Shown piece after piece: positions 1 to 9,269 of a stretch of DNA of 35,797 bases. Numbering within the stretch: position 1 is the stretch's first letter; every line of letters starts with the position of its first letter. The position numbers and the translations under genes are program-made. Origin of the DNA: Methanobrevibacter sp. (GTDB lineage: Archaea > Methanobacteriota > Methanobacteria > Methanobacteriales > Methanobacteriaceae); NCBI GenBank assembly GCA_017434555.1, contig JAFRFB010000086.1:1-35797 (forward strand), in the 5' to 3' direction. The notes beneath the pieces are model-generated. The model searched no databases, was not told the DNA's origin, and was given only the letters and a program-made list of their open reading frames with translations.

Positions 1-610
1 CCGTTAAAGCATTTTTTCGATCCGTTGCATCTATCGCGGAAATCTCTATTACTGGAATATCCGATCCTTCCTCATAAAGATAAGAAATATTAAGATTATC
101 AGATGCGTACGGTAATACTGATATTAAAGGGTATTTATTTAAAGGGTTAGCCGACGCATTTGCTATCGTGGCTAAATATTCAGTAATATATTTATTTTTA
201 TTACGAACTTCACTTATAACTCGATCAGGAATATCGGCTTCTTTTAAAACGTCTTCAGTATAAACCTGACCATTATACAAAATATCATATTCATTCCCCT
301 CCCCCTTTATGATCAACAAGGAGCTATCGCCATATTCATCCGCCGTAATGTTTGTCACTAAAATAATCGTATAGTCACCAACTTTTGATATTTGATGCAT
401 TACATAATCATCAACATCAGATTCATATTCATCTCCAATTGCTTGCATTAATGTAGCATCTATATCAGATCGCAAAGCCTCTTCTTCAGAAATTGAGATT
501 TCTTCCTGTGTAAGATTAGTTACCAGCAACACAACTAATGGCACAATAATAAATAGACTATAACAAATTATTAAACCCCACCTAACCAATAAGCTTCTTC
601 TTTCCTCCAT
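1..610 (-). CDS. Membrane-anchored protein of unknown function, 3' end cut by window edge
   Basis: An open minus-strand frame begins at ATG 608-610 and runs off the left edge (about 203 codons visible). The product starts MEERRSLLVRWG, followed by one hydrophobic segment at about residues 12-30 and then an acidic soluble region, so it is probably an N-terminally anchored protein facing outward. I recognise no family. It lies 41 bp downstream of the multi-domain hydrolase on the same strand. A TATAAT hexamer at 645-650 (minus) would give a leader of about 30 nt. The true C-terminus and length are unknown. Confidence 0.7.
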   Translation of the reverse strand, partial: MEERRSLLVRWGLIICYSLFIIVPLVVLLVTNLTQEEISISEEEALRSDIDATLMQAIGDEYESDVDDYVMHQISKVGDYTIILVTNITADEYGDSSLLIIKGEGNEYDILYNGQVYTEDVLKEADIPDRVISEVRNKNKYITEYLATIANASANPLNKYPLISVLPYASDNLNISYLYEEGSDIPVIEISAIDATDRKNALT

Positions 611-644
611 AGTTATCATATATTATTATTTTAACATAATCTTC

Positions 645-650
645 ATTATA
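645..650 (-). promoter_or_regulatory. Candidate -10 box for the left-edge gene
   Basis: TATAAT on the minus strand, directly beside the hydrolase stop codon (652-654). It lacks the TG extension seen at most promoters here. Seven bases downstream is an ATG that reaches a stop after two sense codons. The real gene start at 610 lies about 28 nt further on, so the transcript would have a short leader. Confidence 0.35.
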
Positions 651-651
651 T

Positions 652-3600
652 TTAATGACCAAACCACCAAACTGAAGACCCAGCCCTAAATAGTTTATAT
701 AAATCATCTTCAGTGTAACCAATTGAAGAAACTTTTACACTTGGAGCAGAATCTTTTACCCAATACTTACCATTTTCATATTTGTAAAACATAATTGCGT
801 GACTACTACGTGTTCTAGTTGGCCCACCAGTGTTTAACAAAAACAGTGGACGAACACCATTCTTTTCAAATATACTCGCCACTATCATGTGCCCACTTTG
901 TAAATGACTTCTTAAAGTGCTAATTTTACGGGCATTAGCTTTACCAGCAAACACTTCACCAGACCTTAGACCGTACAATTTAGGAGCACTTTCTCGTAAT
1001 GCCCACCAGTTAATATCATCACTATGTCCATTACCATAATCATGCCATCCAGATACCTCACTCTTTATTTTTTGTGACACTGCCATTGGAGTAAGACTCT
1101 GATCGTTATTTAATATCGCAATGGCCATCGTTGTAGCTATTAAACCACAAGCCGATGTTGCACCAAATTTCGCAGAGTCACACGACCCACTACACTGTCT
1201 AAACATTAACGATTCACCCCAGGAATTTAGCACTGCACCAATCTCGGCTGTCGCTCCTTCAGTATTTCTAAATACATGATAACCTTCATTTATATATTGA
1301 GAAATATCCGACGCATAATCTGATGTTGGCCACCACTGACAATAAGAAGCCGATGCCATCGGACTACTAAATCCAATGTCACCAACATATATTAATACAT
1401 GTCCAATAGTATAACTTGGGCATGTAATCCCCGCAGCATTATTACAAATAATCACATCGCCAGGCATTGCATCACTGTTATTCTTTATTTTAGATGTCAC
1501 ATCATCCCATTTATCAGATTTTCGCAAATATGGTACCTGATCATAAGTTCCGCTAGGTACATAATCTGTATCCCATCCGCTTTCGTATATCAGATTATAA
1601 ACAAAAGAACCGCAATCTTTTCCAGCCAAGCCACAAGCGCCCGCCCCCGGATGCTTTGTATGCTTCATTACATTAGCATAAGCCGTCTTAGGAGTATTTA
1701 ATTTACTATTAAAATCTTCGTAGGCCCATTCCTTTACTAGTGCTTGCAAACCACTTGCATCCTTTGCTACATATGTAGAGCAAGAACCCGTACTATCACC
1801 ACAACCTACTGCACCGAATTGCGCCACCACCGCCTGGCCCTCTGGACTATTAATATATTCAGTTAAAGAGTTGATAGAATTCTTCATTCCATCAATCGTA
1901 CTATATCCAGGACCATTAGAGTCACCCTGCACCCACACTGGACCTAAGGCCTTTAGATATTCAAATGGATCAGTTTGTTTTAGCGCAACATCGTAATACC
2001 CATTATGAATCGTTTTTCCATACAGCTCAAATCCCTCACCCAAATTAGTGACATTGGAACCACCACCAGTACCAGTGCCAGGGTAGCAGGCTATACCCCA
2101 GAAATTATTATTACCACACACCGCTTTAGGATCTTCATATCTACCTTGTACCAATATAGCAATCCACGGAATTCCATAAGCGTTACCAGTCCGATAAGCC
2201 AAATCACCATAATTTTCTAACAATGTCTTCATAGATGCATTATCACCATCCCCGAATGTTAGCGGTCCTACCTCGTTTGCTTGTTTTTCAGCATTTTTTG
2301 CACCAGATATACTATCTTCATTTGTACTTAAGTTACAATCGCTTCTACTGAGTGCCGCCTGTACAAATGGCCAAATATTACCAGTATCATTATGATTATT
2401 TATACCCGGTACGTGCATATGTGCTAAAATTCCCGTCGCCTTTTTAAAGGCACTTTCCGTCATTCTTAATTTATTCACATCTCCCTTCCAAGATACAGGA
2501 GTTGTCAATGGAAGATTAGCGCCATTAGCACTCCCCCATTTGTTAATAGCTGTTAATAGTTTTCCTAAATAATTCCAGCCATCTACGCTTATTTTAGAAA
2601 AACAATATTTACTACCAGTATAATCAGTACCGTCTATTATGCATTTAGAAGTTTCACTAGGGTTATCCGGATTATCTGCCTGAAAGCCAAATCCCACAAT
2701 TTCTATCTGAATATTATCCATCACATCAGCTGAGTCCACTAAAGCTCCAGATGGCACGCTTATAGGATAGTGTTGTGATACCTTTTTATTTAATAAATCA
2801 ATCGTAAAATGCGCGGCTGCCCTCTTGTCGCCATATGCCGCCAATCCCGCCGTCTCACCTTGAGTGTAGTGAAGGATAATTTTGTTTGGTTTACCACCAT
2901 CATATTTAGTATTAAGAGCAGGCGCTTCTTCTTTGGTGTATCCCTCCATACCCCCAGTAATCCAGCCTTCCGTGCTCCATTCTACATTACTCGCCGAATC
3001 ATCCGACTCAACCGTAGTTAACCCCACTGATTGGCTACCGCCACATTGAGATTTCATACTATCGCTCCAAGTTTCCGTATTATCCCATCCCCAGCATTCC
3101 CAACCACTATTAATATTACCACCTGCAGCACTTATCATTTCCGAACACATTCCACCATTTTTATACGGCGATGAATCATAATCTAAATCTTTACACTCAC
3201 CGCCATTTTCATTATCACTATTCACCCATAGACAAGAGAGGTGTCCTCCCGTACCAGCATCTCCACCCGGATACCAAGATGCATTTCCAGTTGCAAAATT
3301 TGTTACGTTACTTCCAGCTAAGGCCTTCTCTATCCATCTTTGCTCTCTTTCCGAAATACTATGACTACCAGAACACGGCTGCCCTCCCCTAAATGCGCCA
3401 CATAAGCCATTTAACCAACCATTCAGATTGCCATTAGACCTGGCTATCACCTGGTTCATATAACCTTCTATTCCAGCCAATGAGTCATTTTCGTGCGACA
3501 CCACATACATAAAGTTTTCTTTATCTTTGTCGGATGCACTATCCCACATCGCCGTTCTCAGCTCAGCTAATTTAGTACACCCACCTTCCGCCGTCGTCAT

Positions 3601-3786
3601 CTTCCTCGCCAAACTAGAACCTCCATCACACGGGTCATAGAAATAAATATCGTTTTGAGAAAATACCCCACCTAGCCCATTTCTTTGTAGATAATTCCAG
3701 TCCGCATAAGCATCATTAGTATTAAAGTCAAACAGGCATAAAAAACCGAGCAAACATAACCCACCAATAAGATTCTTAGCCTTCAC
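652..3786 (-). CDS. Secreted multi-domain cell-wall hydrolase (amidase, glucosaminidase-like, NlpC/P60-like, C39-like)
   Basis: 1044 residues, GTG start, with a signal peptide or N-terminal anchor (about 1-28, ending near DAYADW). Modules in order, by motif reading: (a) 90-180, a possible SleB-like wall hydrolase with candidate Glu99, tentative; (b) 295-475, an Amidase_2/PGRP-like N-acetylmuramoyl-L-alanine amidase with likely zinc ligands His306 (ILHYT), His456 and Asp467 (NHNDTG); (c) 510-650, a glucosaminidase/lysozyme-like region with NNFWGIACYPGTGTGG and NLGEGFELYGKT; (d) 700-840, an NlpC/P60- or CHAP-like cysteine peptidase with Cys725 (KDCGSFV) and His796 (GHVLIYVG); (e) 850-1044, a C39-like papain-fold domain with Cys880, His996 and Asp1012. 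It is probably exported and acts on peptidoglycan, its own or a host's. The gene follows uvrA by 8 bp and has its own leaderless promoter. Domain boundaries are approximate. Confidence 0.85.
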   Translation of the reverse strand: MKAKNLIGGLCLLGFLCLFDFNTNDAYADWNYLQRNGLGGVFSQNDIYFYDPCDGGSSLARKMTTAEGGCTKLAELRTAMWDSASDKDKENFMYVVSHENDSLAGIEGYMNQVIARSNGNLNGWLNGLCGAFRGGQPCSGSHSISEREQRWIEKALAGSNVTNFATGNASWYPGGDAGTGGHLSCLWVNSDNENGGECKDLDYDSSPYKNGGMCSEMISAAGGNINSGWECWGWDNTETWSDSMKSQCGGSQSVGLTTVESDDSASNVEWSTEGWITGGMEGYTKEEAPALNTKYDGGKPNKIILHYTQGETAGLAAYGDKRAAAHFTIDLLNKKVSQHYPISVPSGALVDSADVMDNIQIEIVGFGFQADNPDNPSETSKCIIDGTDYTGSKYCFSKISVDGWNYLGKLLTAINKWGSANGANLPLTTPVSWKGDVNKLRMTESAFKKATGILAHMHVPGINNHNDTGNIWPFVQAALSRSDCNLSTNEDSISGAKNAEKQANEVGPLTFGDGDNASMKTLLENYGDLAYRTGNAYGIPWIAILVQGRYEDPKAVCGNNNFWGIACYPGTGTGGGSNVTNLGEGFELYGKTIHNGYYDVALKQTDPFEYLKALGPVWVQGDSNGPGYSTIDGMKNSINSLTEYINSPEGQAVVAQFGAVGCGDSTGSCSTYVAKDASGLQALVKEWAYEDFNSKLNTPKTAYANVMKHTKHPGAGACGLAGKDCGSFVYNLIYESGWDTDYVPSGTYDQVPYLRKSDKWDDVTSKIKNNSDAMPGDVIICNNAAGITCPSYTIGHVLIYVGDIGFSSPMASASYCQWWPTSDYASDISQYINEGYHVFRNTEGATAEIGAVLNSWGESLMFRQCSGSCDSAKFGATSACGLIATTMAIAILNNDQSLTPMAVSQKIKSEVSGWHDYGNGHSDDINWWALRESAPKLYGLRSGEVFAGKANARKISTLRSHLQSGHMIVASIFEKNGVRPLFLLNTGGPTRTRSSHAIMFYKYENGKYWVKDSAPSVKVSSIGYTEDDLYKLFRAGSSVWWFGH

Positions 3787-3793
3787 AATTTTA

Positions 3794-3802
3794 ATTATAA
3801 CA
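3794..3802 (-). promoter_or_regulatory. Extended -10 promoter of the wall hydrolase, overlapping the uvrA stop
   Basis: Minus-strand TGTTATAAT; the hexamer (3794-3799) is separated by 7 nt from the GTG start at 3786. Transcription would start at or within a base or two of the start codon. The uvrA stop codon (3795-3797) lies inside the hexamer. Confidence 0.6.
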
Positions 3803-6728
3803 CGATTTTCCGCAAATATTCACCAGTAGGCGTTTTTGCACTTTTGGCTAATTCTTCCGGCGTGCCAGCTGCTACTACCATTCCACCTTTTTGTCCACCT
3901 TCAGGGCCCATATCAATCACATAGTCTGCCGATTTAATAACATGTAAATTATGTTCAATTATAATCATCGTGTTTCCGCCGTCCACTAATCTATTCAAAA
4001 TCCCGAGTAACCTTTTTACATCATCCGTATGTAAACCTGTAGTTGGTTCATCTAAAATATATAAAGTTTTACCGGTAGAACGTCTTGCGAGCTCAGTAGC
4101 TAACTTAATTCTTTGTGCCTCACCGCCACTAAATGTTGTAGCCGGTTGACCTAGCTTAATATAACCCAATCCTACCTCTTGGATCGTTTTTAATTTGCCT
4201 GCAATCGATGGGATATTTGCAAAAAACTCCACCGCCTCATCAATTGTCATATCTAGCACCTGTGAGATGTCTTTACCTTTATATTTAATCTCCAAAGCCT
4301 CTGCATTATATCTCTTACCGTGACATTTTGGACATGTCACATAAACATCTGGCAAAAAATGCATCTCAATCTTATTTACACCATCTCCCTGACAATTTTC
4401 ACATCTACCACCTTTAACATTGAAAGAAAATCTACCGGCTTTATATCCACGCACCTCCGCTTCTGGTTGCCCCGCAAATAATTCGCGAATTTGCGTAAAT
4501 ACACCAGTGTATGTAGCTGGATTACTTCTCGGCGTCCTCCCAATCGGTGATTGATCAATTACAATTACCTTATTAATATTTTCAATTCCGTCAATCCTTT
4601 CATGCGTACCAGACACCGTCTGCGCACGATGTAATCTCGCCAATAATTCATTTGCAAGTATACTATTAACCAATGTAGATTTGCCAGATCCAGACACACC
4701 AGACACTACCGTCATTACTCCAAGCGGAAAATGCACATCAATGTTTTTCAAATTATTTTCCCGCGCACCTACTACTACCAATTCCTGCCCCCGTTTTGCT
4801 TTTCTCCTCTTTTTAGGTACTGGAATCTTCTCTTCTCCACGTAAATATTTACCGGTAATAGAATTCGGATTGTTCATAATTTCTTCCGGTGTGCCAGCCG
4901 CCACTAAACGTCCACCCTGTTTTCCAGCTCCTGGACCAATATCAATAATATAATCCGACGCCAACATCGTGTCCTCATCATGTTCAACCACCAGCACGGT
5001 ATTCTTAAGATCTCTCAAGTGTTTAAGCGTTGAAATTAATTTATCATTATCCCTTTGGTGTAATCCGATCGAAGGTTCATCAAGCACATAAAGTACGCCT
5101 TGCAATCCCGAGCCAATCTGAGTTGCTAAGCGAATTCTTTGCGCCTCGCCACCAGACAATGTATTCGCCGCCCTTCCTAATTCCAAATAGCCTAATCCCA
5201 CATCCTGCATAAACTTTACTCGTTCTCTTATTTCTTTTAAGATGGGTTTAGCAATCAAATCTTCCGACTCACTGAATCCTAAATCTTGATTTAATACTTC
5301 TAACGTAGAATCCACATCCAAATTACACATGTCCATAATATTTAAGTCATGCACTGTGACTGCTAGTACCGCCGGTTTCAATCTAGCGCCATGGCACTCC
5401 TGACATTCCCTTACCCGCATAAACCTTTCAATATCTTTTTTCATAAATTCAGAAATTTTTGGATCATTATAACGTCTTTCCAGTGTCGGTATTACTCCTT
5501 CATAGGTGGTTTGGTATACAGTTCCATCTGCAAATCTACCAGAACCACTAATTCGCATTTCATACTTTTCCTCACCTGTACCATATAAAATAATTTGTCG
5601 TTGTTCTTCCGTGAGCTCTCCAATTGGCACGTGTAAAGAAAATCCGTGTTTTGCGCCCACACCAGCCAATCTTTTCATCCACCAGGAATCTTGCTGCACT
5701 CGATTAAAAGGCCTAATTCCACCTTCAGCAATTGTTAAATTTTTGTTAAAAACCAAACTCGGATCAATTTCCATCCTAGAACCAAGCCCAGTGCAAACCG
5801 GACAGGCCCCTTCTGGGGCATTAAAACTAAAAAGTCTAGGAGTTAACTCTGGGATCAGTTCATCTGGATGATCCGGACAAGCATAACGCTGAGAATATAC
5901 CAAGACCTCTGTTTTATTCGGGTCTATTTTTGATTCTCCTACAGCCGTAGTTGTATCATTTATCTTTAATAACTGGATCACTCCCTGTCCAATTTCTAAG
6001 GCCTGTTCTATAGAACCAGCAATCCTCGTCTTTAATTCCGGATTCAATACAAATCTATCGATTACGATTTCAATATTGTGCCGTTCATTTTTATTTAATT
6101 CTGGAAATTCGTCTAAAGCGTAAATAATCCCGTCCACTCTTACCCTGGAAAAACCCTTTGCCGAATATTGTTCCGGCACGTGCAAAAATTCGCCTTTTTT
6201 GGATTGAATAATTGGTGCAAGTAACATTAATTTAGAACCTAAAGGTAATTTAAGGACTTCGTTCACGATATCCTCAACTGATCTTTTAGAGACTGGCTTA
6301 TGGCAAACCGGACAATGAGGTACCCCCACTCGCGCAAATAATAACCTTAAATAATCATAAACTTCCGTTACCGTAGCTACTGTAGAGCGCGGATTTCTAG
6401 ATGTTGATTTTTGATCTATTGAAATTGCCGGCGAAAGTCCCGTAATAGAATCTACGTCCGGTTTATCCATAATCCCCAAAAACATTCTTGCATAGGAACT
6501 CAAAGACTCCACGTATCGTCTTTGCCCTTCCGCATAGACAGTATCAAAGGCGAGCGACGATTTACCAGAACCAGAAAGACCAGTAATGATTACTAGTTTA
6601 TCTCTCGGAATATCCACATCTAAATTTTGCAAGTTGTTTTGTCTTGCCCCACGCACCCGAATCACATTATCATTACCAAAAATTTCCCCCTTCAAATCCC
6701 TGTCTTTTATCTCTTTATCCGTATCCAT
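3795..6728 (-). CDS. uvrA: UvrABC excinuclease subunit A
   Basis: 977 residues, full length for UvrA, the damage-recognition ATPase that loads UvrB in nucleotide-excision repair. Two ABC ATPase halves are visible: Walker [10 protein letters not shown] near residue 50 and GVSGSGKST in the second half, with signatures [12 protein letters not shown] and [12 protein letters not shown] and Walker B regions [10 protein letters not shown] and [10 protein letters not shown]. Zinc-module cysteines are present ([18 protein letters not shown] and CPKCHG). Unlike many neighbours the gene has a leader of about 26 nt with a purine-rich AGGCAGG before ATG 6728. Its promoter is back-to-back with that of gtrA, and a 7-bp inverted repeat overlaps both. 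Confidence 0.98.
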   Translation of the reverse strand: MDTDKEIKDRDLKGEIFGNDNVIRVRGARQNNLQNLDVDIPRDKLVIITGLSGSGKSSLAFDTVYAEGQRRYVESLSSYARMFLGIMDKPDVDSITGLSPAISIDQKSTSRNPRSTVATVTEVYDYLRLLFARVGVPHCPVCHKPVSKRSVEDIVNEVLKLPLGSKLMLLAPIIQSKKGEFLHVPEQYSAKGFSRVRVDGIIYALDEFPELNKNERHNIEIVIDRFVLNPELKTRIAGSIEQALEIGQGVIQLLKINDTTTAVGESKIDPNKTEVLVYSQRYACPDHPDELIPELTPRLFSFNAPEGACPVCTGLGSRMEIDPSLVFNKNLTIAEGGIRPFNRVQQDSWWMKRLAGVGAKHGFSLHVPIGELTEEQRQIILYGTGEEKYEMRISGSGRFADGTVYQTTYEGVIPTLERRYNDPKISEFMKKDIERFMRVRECQECHGARLKPAVLAVTVHDLNIMDMCNLDVDSTLEVLNQDLGFSESEDLIAKPILKEIRERVKFMQDVGLGYLELGRAANTLSGGEAQRIRLATQIGSGLQGVLYVLDEPSIGLHQRDNDKLISTLKHLRDLKNTVLVVEHDEDTMLASDYIIDIGPGAGKQGGRLVAAGTPEEIMNNPNSITGKYLRGEEKIPVPKKRRKAKRGQELVVVGARENNLKNIDVHFPLGVMTVVSGVSGSGKSTLVNSILANELLARLHRAQTVSGTHERIDGIENINKVIVIDQSPIGRTPRSNPATYTGVFTQIRELFAGQPEAEVRGYKAGRFSFNVKGGRCENCQGDGVNKIEMHFLPDVYVTCPKCHGKRYNAEALEIKYKGKDISQVLDMTIDEAVEFFANIPSIAGKLKTIQEVGLGYIKLGQPATTFSGGEAQRIKLATELARRSTGKTLYILDEPTTGLHTDDVKRLLGILNRLVDGGNTMIIIEHNLHVIKSADYVIDMGPEGGQKGGMVVAAGTPEELAKSAKTPTGEYLRKIVL

Positions 6729-6760
6729 TTTTCCTGCCTTCGCTTAAAATAAACGCGTAT

Positions 6761-6789
6761 ATTATACCAAAATATTCAAGTTTTGTCTA
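6761..6789 (-). promoter_or_regulatory. uvrA promoter (-35 TAGACA, extended -10 TGGTATAAT)
   Basis: On the minus strand the -10 hexamer is at 6761-6766 with TGG before it. A -35-like TAGACA (6784-6789) sits exactly 17 bp upstream. This is the only promoter in the window where I see a plausible -35 as well. The -35 falls inside one arm of the inverted repeat at 6784-6803. Confidence 0.6.
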
Positions 6790-6803
6790 TGATATAATAG
6801 ACA
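6784..6803. promoter_or_regulatory. Inverted repeat over the uvrA/gtrA divergent promoters (possible operator)
   Basis: Perfect 7-bp arms, TGTCTAT (6784-6790) and ATAGACA (6797-6803), with a 6-bp centre. The repeat contains the uvrA -35 and the gtrA extended -10, so a bound protein could control both genes. The binding factor is unknown. A chance palindrome in AT-rich DNA is possible. Confidence 0.4.
6790..6798 (+). promoter_or_regulatory. Extended -10 promoter of gtrA (leaderless)
   Basis: TGATATAAT, with the hexamer at 6793-6798. Seven bases separate it from the GTG at 6806, which places transcription start next to the start codon. I see no clear -35. Confidence 0.6.
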
Positions 6804-6805
6804 AT

Positions 6806-7312
6806 GTGAAACAAAACGAAAGACCAACGCAGGATGTCAAAACCAGCCAGCATGCTCTTAGGTATTTTTTTGTCGGCGTCGGAATCACCCTGTTCAATTA
6901 CGTTCTTTTCGCCATCATCGCCAATTTAATTATAAAAAACAACAATTTTCTTTGGCTCTCCAATCTAATTGCCACTTCAATTACCGTTATCGTAGCTTAT
7001 ATCGCACATTCCAAAATCACTTGGAAAGAACGCGATGTTACAAAATATTCAATCATGAGATTTTTCATCTGGAATGCCCTCCTTGCTATTCTTATTAGCC
7101 CTGCCCTTACCCAGTTATTCAGTTTTTTTACTCCACTTTATGAGCTCGCCTTTAATATCACCAACGCAATTCATCTATCTTTTTCTTATGAATTCATTCT
7201 CACTACTGGCGCCTTTGCTTTGACTTCTGTTGTTATTATGGTTTTAAATTTCCTATTTTACGACAAGTTTGTTTTTCAAAGGAATAAACAAACAGAGAAA
7301 AAAGATGAATAA
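6806..7312 (+). CDS. GtrA family membrane protein
   Basis: 168 residues from GTG 6806. The frame is open further upstream, but those codons lie antisense to uvrA and through the promoter; the extended -10 7 nt before this GTG decides the start. GtrA proteins are small four-helix membrane proteins, proposed to help flip polyprenyl-phosphate-linked sugars or otherwise support surface polysaccharide synthesis. Visible features are RYFFVGVGITLFNYVLF near residue 19, typical of the family's first helix, three more hydrophobic segments, and a C-terminal FYDKFVFQ motif after the last helix. It overlaps the following GT2 gene by 8 bp, and such pairs are common in glycosylation loci. Confidence 0.88.
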   Translation: MKQNERPTQDVKTSQHALRYFFVGVGITLFNYVLFAIIANLIIKNNNFLWLSNLIATSITVIVAYIAHSKITWKERDVTKYSIMRFFIWNALLAILISPALTQLFSFFTPLYELAFNITNAIHLSFSYEFILTTGAFALTSVVIMVLNFLFYDKFVFQRNKQTEKKDE

Positions 7313-8252
7313 ACCCATAGTTACAATCATAGTTCCAGTTTATAATACAGCCAAATATATTTCTCGATGCTTAGACTCCATCATTAACCAAACTTATTCT
7401 TTTCTCGAAATCATCTGTGTTAACGATGGCTCCAACGATAATTCCGCCAAAATCCTTCAAGAATACTCAAAAAAAGACAGCCGTATTAAGATTATTAATC
7501 AAGAAAATCAAGGATTATCGTCTGCTCGCAACACAGGCCTCAAGCACGCAACCGGTAAATTTATCACTTTTGTTGATTCTGATGACGAAATAACTCCATC
7601 TATGGTTTCTGATTTATTAAATGCTATTAAATCAACTAACTCCGACATTTCTATCTGTTCTTTTATAGAAACATTTCAAAACGGAAAAACGAAACCATTC
7701 CCACATGTTGTAAAACAAAAAACCTATTCCACTGTGCAGGCCATTAGAGCAATGTTAAAAGAAGAGAATTTCAATCTAACCGCCACCATGAAATTATATA
7801 AAGCTAGTATTGTAAAAAATCTCACGTTTCCCGTAGGCAAACTTCACGAAGATGTTGGTTTTACTTATCAAGCTTTTACAAAAGCTTCAAAAATTGTCTT
7901 CACTCCAAACGACGATTACATTTATCATCATCACGGTAATTCTATTGTTTCTAAATTTGACAGCCGTAAATTCGATCTTATTGAGCTCACCGATAAAATG
8001 TGTAGAGAAATAGACGCAAGTTTTCCTCAACTCAAGAATTCTACCCACGAACGCCGCATGCGCGCCAGGTTTTCAATTCTTCGACAAATCCCACTAGACC
8101 ATCCACGCAAAAAAGAACTTATAGATTACCTAAAAACCCACAAAACCTTCATCACCAAAAATCCAGAAGCCAGCCTTAAAGACAAACTCGCCCTAAGGCT
8201 CGCGCTTCTTAGTCCAAAACTTTTTCAAAAATCTTATAAATTATTCAAATAA
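7305..8252 (+). CDS. Family 2 glycosyltransferase
   Basis: 315 residues from ATG 7305. An upstream in-frame ATG (7269) would lie deep within gtrA and give a non-homologous N-terminus, so the later start preceding NKPIVTIIVPVYNTAKYI is chosen. The GT-A fold is shown by VPVYNT, the nucleotide-sugar motif VNDGSNDNS and the DxD-like FVDSDDEI. No membrane helices are evident, so it is probably cytoplasmic or membrane-peripheral and acts on a lipid-linked acceptor. Donor and acceptor cannot be read from sequence. Its end overlaps the convergent galE by 19 bp. Confidence 0.92.
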   Translation: MNKPIVTIIVPVYNTAKYISRCLDSIINQTYSFLEIICVNDGSNDNSAKILQEYSKKDSRIKIINQENQGLSSARNTGLKHATGKFITFVDSDDEITPSMVSDLLNAIKSTNSDISICSFIETFQNGKTKPFPHVVKQKTYSTVQAIRAMLKEENFNLTATMKLYKASIVKNLTFPVGKLHEDVGFTYQAFTKASKIVFTPNDDYIYHHHGNSIVSKFDSRKFDLIELTDKMCREIDASFPQLKNSTHERRMRARFSILRQIPLDHPRKKELIDYLKTHKTFITKNPEASLKDKLALRLALLSPKLFQKSYKLFK

Positions 8253-9232
8253 GTAATCGTATCACGCATCGCATCTTCTACTGTCAATTCAGTTTTCCAA
8301 CCAAGTTCTCTTTCAGCCTTCGACGGATCCGCATAAATCTCCGCTAAATCACCGGCTCTTCGCCCAACTACCTTATATGGTAATTTCTTTTTACTTGCTT
8401 TTTCAAACGCCTTAATCATCTCAAAAACCGACGTTCCTTTACCAGTCCCAAGATTATAAATCGACACGCCAGGCTTAATACCGTTAATCGCAGCTACATG
8501 TCCCTTTGCAAGATCCACTACATGAATATAATCACGTAAACATGTTCCATCCAAAGTTGGATAGTCATCACCGAATACCGACAACTCTTTTATTTCTCCT
8601 CGTGCCACTTTCATAATGATTGGCATTAAATTATTCGGAATGCCCTTCGGATCTTCTCCTATAAGTCCAGATTCATGGTTACCTACTGGATTAAAGTATC
8701 GCAAAATCACGACTTCAAATTCTGGGTCAGACTCCACAATATCCTTCAAAATTTCTTCAATCATGTGCTTAGTTTCGCCATAAGGATTTGTAATACCAAT
8801 TCCTGTTGGCATTGTTTCCACTAACTTAGCTACCGGCTGTTCACCATATACTGTCGCTGAAGACGAAAAGATAATTTTTTTCACGCCATATGCTTTCATG
8901 CACTTTAGTAGATTAATTGTTCCGCCAATATTATTTTCATAATATCTCAATGGTTGTTCTACCGATTCGCCTACCGCTTTCAGTCCCGCAAAATGAATTA
9001 CTAAATCATATTGATTTTCTTCAAATATTTTTTTCAACGCATCATAATTAAGTAAATCAACTTCGTAAAAATTCGGCTTCTTCCCAGCAATCTCCTTAAT
9101 CTTATCTAAAACTTCAATTTTAGAATTTACCAGATTATCTATTACGTCAATCTCGTAATCTTGCTTATATAATTCAATAATTGTATGTGAACCAATATAT
9201 CCGGTTCCTCCCGTTACTAGTATCCTCTTCAT
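8234..9232 (-). CDS. galE: UDP-glucose 4-epimerase
   Basis: 332 residues, full length. This extended short-chain dehydrogenase interconverts UDP-glucose and UDP-galactose using bound NAD. The Rossmann motif GGTGYIGSH is at residues 8-16, the catalytic serine region SSSATVYGE at 123-131, and the catalytic Tyr151-x3-Lys155 in NPYGETK. RYFNPVGNH and the C-terminal RRAGDLAEIYADPSKA are also typical of GalE. It supplies UDP-galactose, the substrate of the UDP-galactopyranose mutase at 15290-16459. It stands alone on the minus strand inside the polymer cluster, divergent from the ABC permease, with a leaderless promoter 6 nt from its ATG. Confidence 0.95.
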   Translation of the reverse strand: MKRILVTGGTGYIGSHTIIELYKQDYEIDVIDNLVNSKIEVLDKIKEIAGKKPNFYEVDLLNYDALKKIFEENQYDLVIHFAGLKAVGESVEQPLRYYENNIGGTINLLKCMKAYGVKKIIFSSSATVYGEQPVAKLVETMPTGIGITNPYGETKHMIEEILKDIVESDPEFEVVILRYFNPVGNHESGLIGEDPKGIPNNLMPIIMKVARGEIKELSVFGDDYPTLDGTCLRDYIHVVDLAKGHVAAINGIKPGVSIYNLGTGKGTSVFEMIKAFEKASKKKLPYKVVGRRAGDLAEIYADPSKAERELGWKTELTVEDAMRDTITYLNNL

Positions 9233-9238
9233 ATGACA

Positions 9239-9247
9239 ATTATACCA
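9239..9247 (-). promoter_or_regulatory. Extended -10 promoter of galE (leaderless)
   Basis: Minus-strand TGGTATAAT; the hexamer (9239-9244) ends 6 nt before ATG 9232. It is back-to-back with the permease promoter, with only 37 bp between the two start codons. Confidence 0.6.
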
Positions 9248-9252
9248 TTCTA

Positions 9253-9261
9253 TGGTAAAAT
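9253..9261 (+). promoter_or_regulatory. Extended -10 promoter of the ABC permease (leaderless)
   Basis: TGGTAAAAT; the hexamer (9256-9261) is 8 nt before ATG 9270. An earlier in-frame ATG at 9252 overlaps the TG extension and is therefore unlikely to be the start. Confidence 0.55.
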
Positions 9262-9269
9262 TAATAGGT

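Noticed and set aside
5506-5871. 121-codon open frame antisense to uvrA
   Set aside because: It is the mirror of a conserved uvrA coding region and shows no domain or start signal; the same applies to the other antisense frames within the hydrolase, recF, dnaN and ABC genes.
6644-6805. N-terminal extension of GtrA
   Set aside because: The extra 54 codons lie antisense to uvrA and run through the promoter; the protein likeness begins after GTG 6806.
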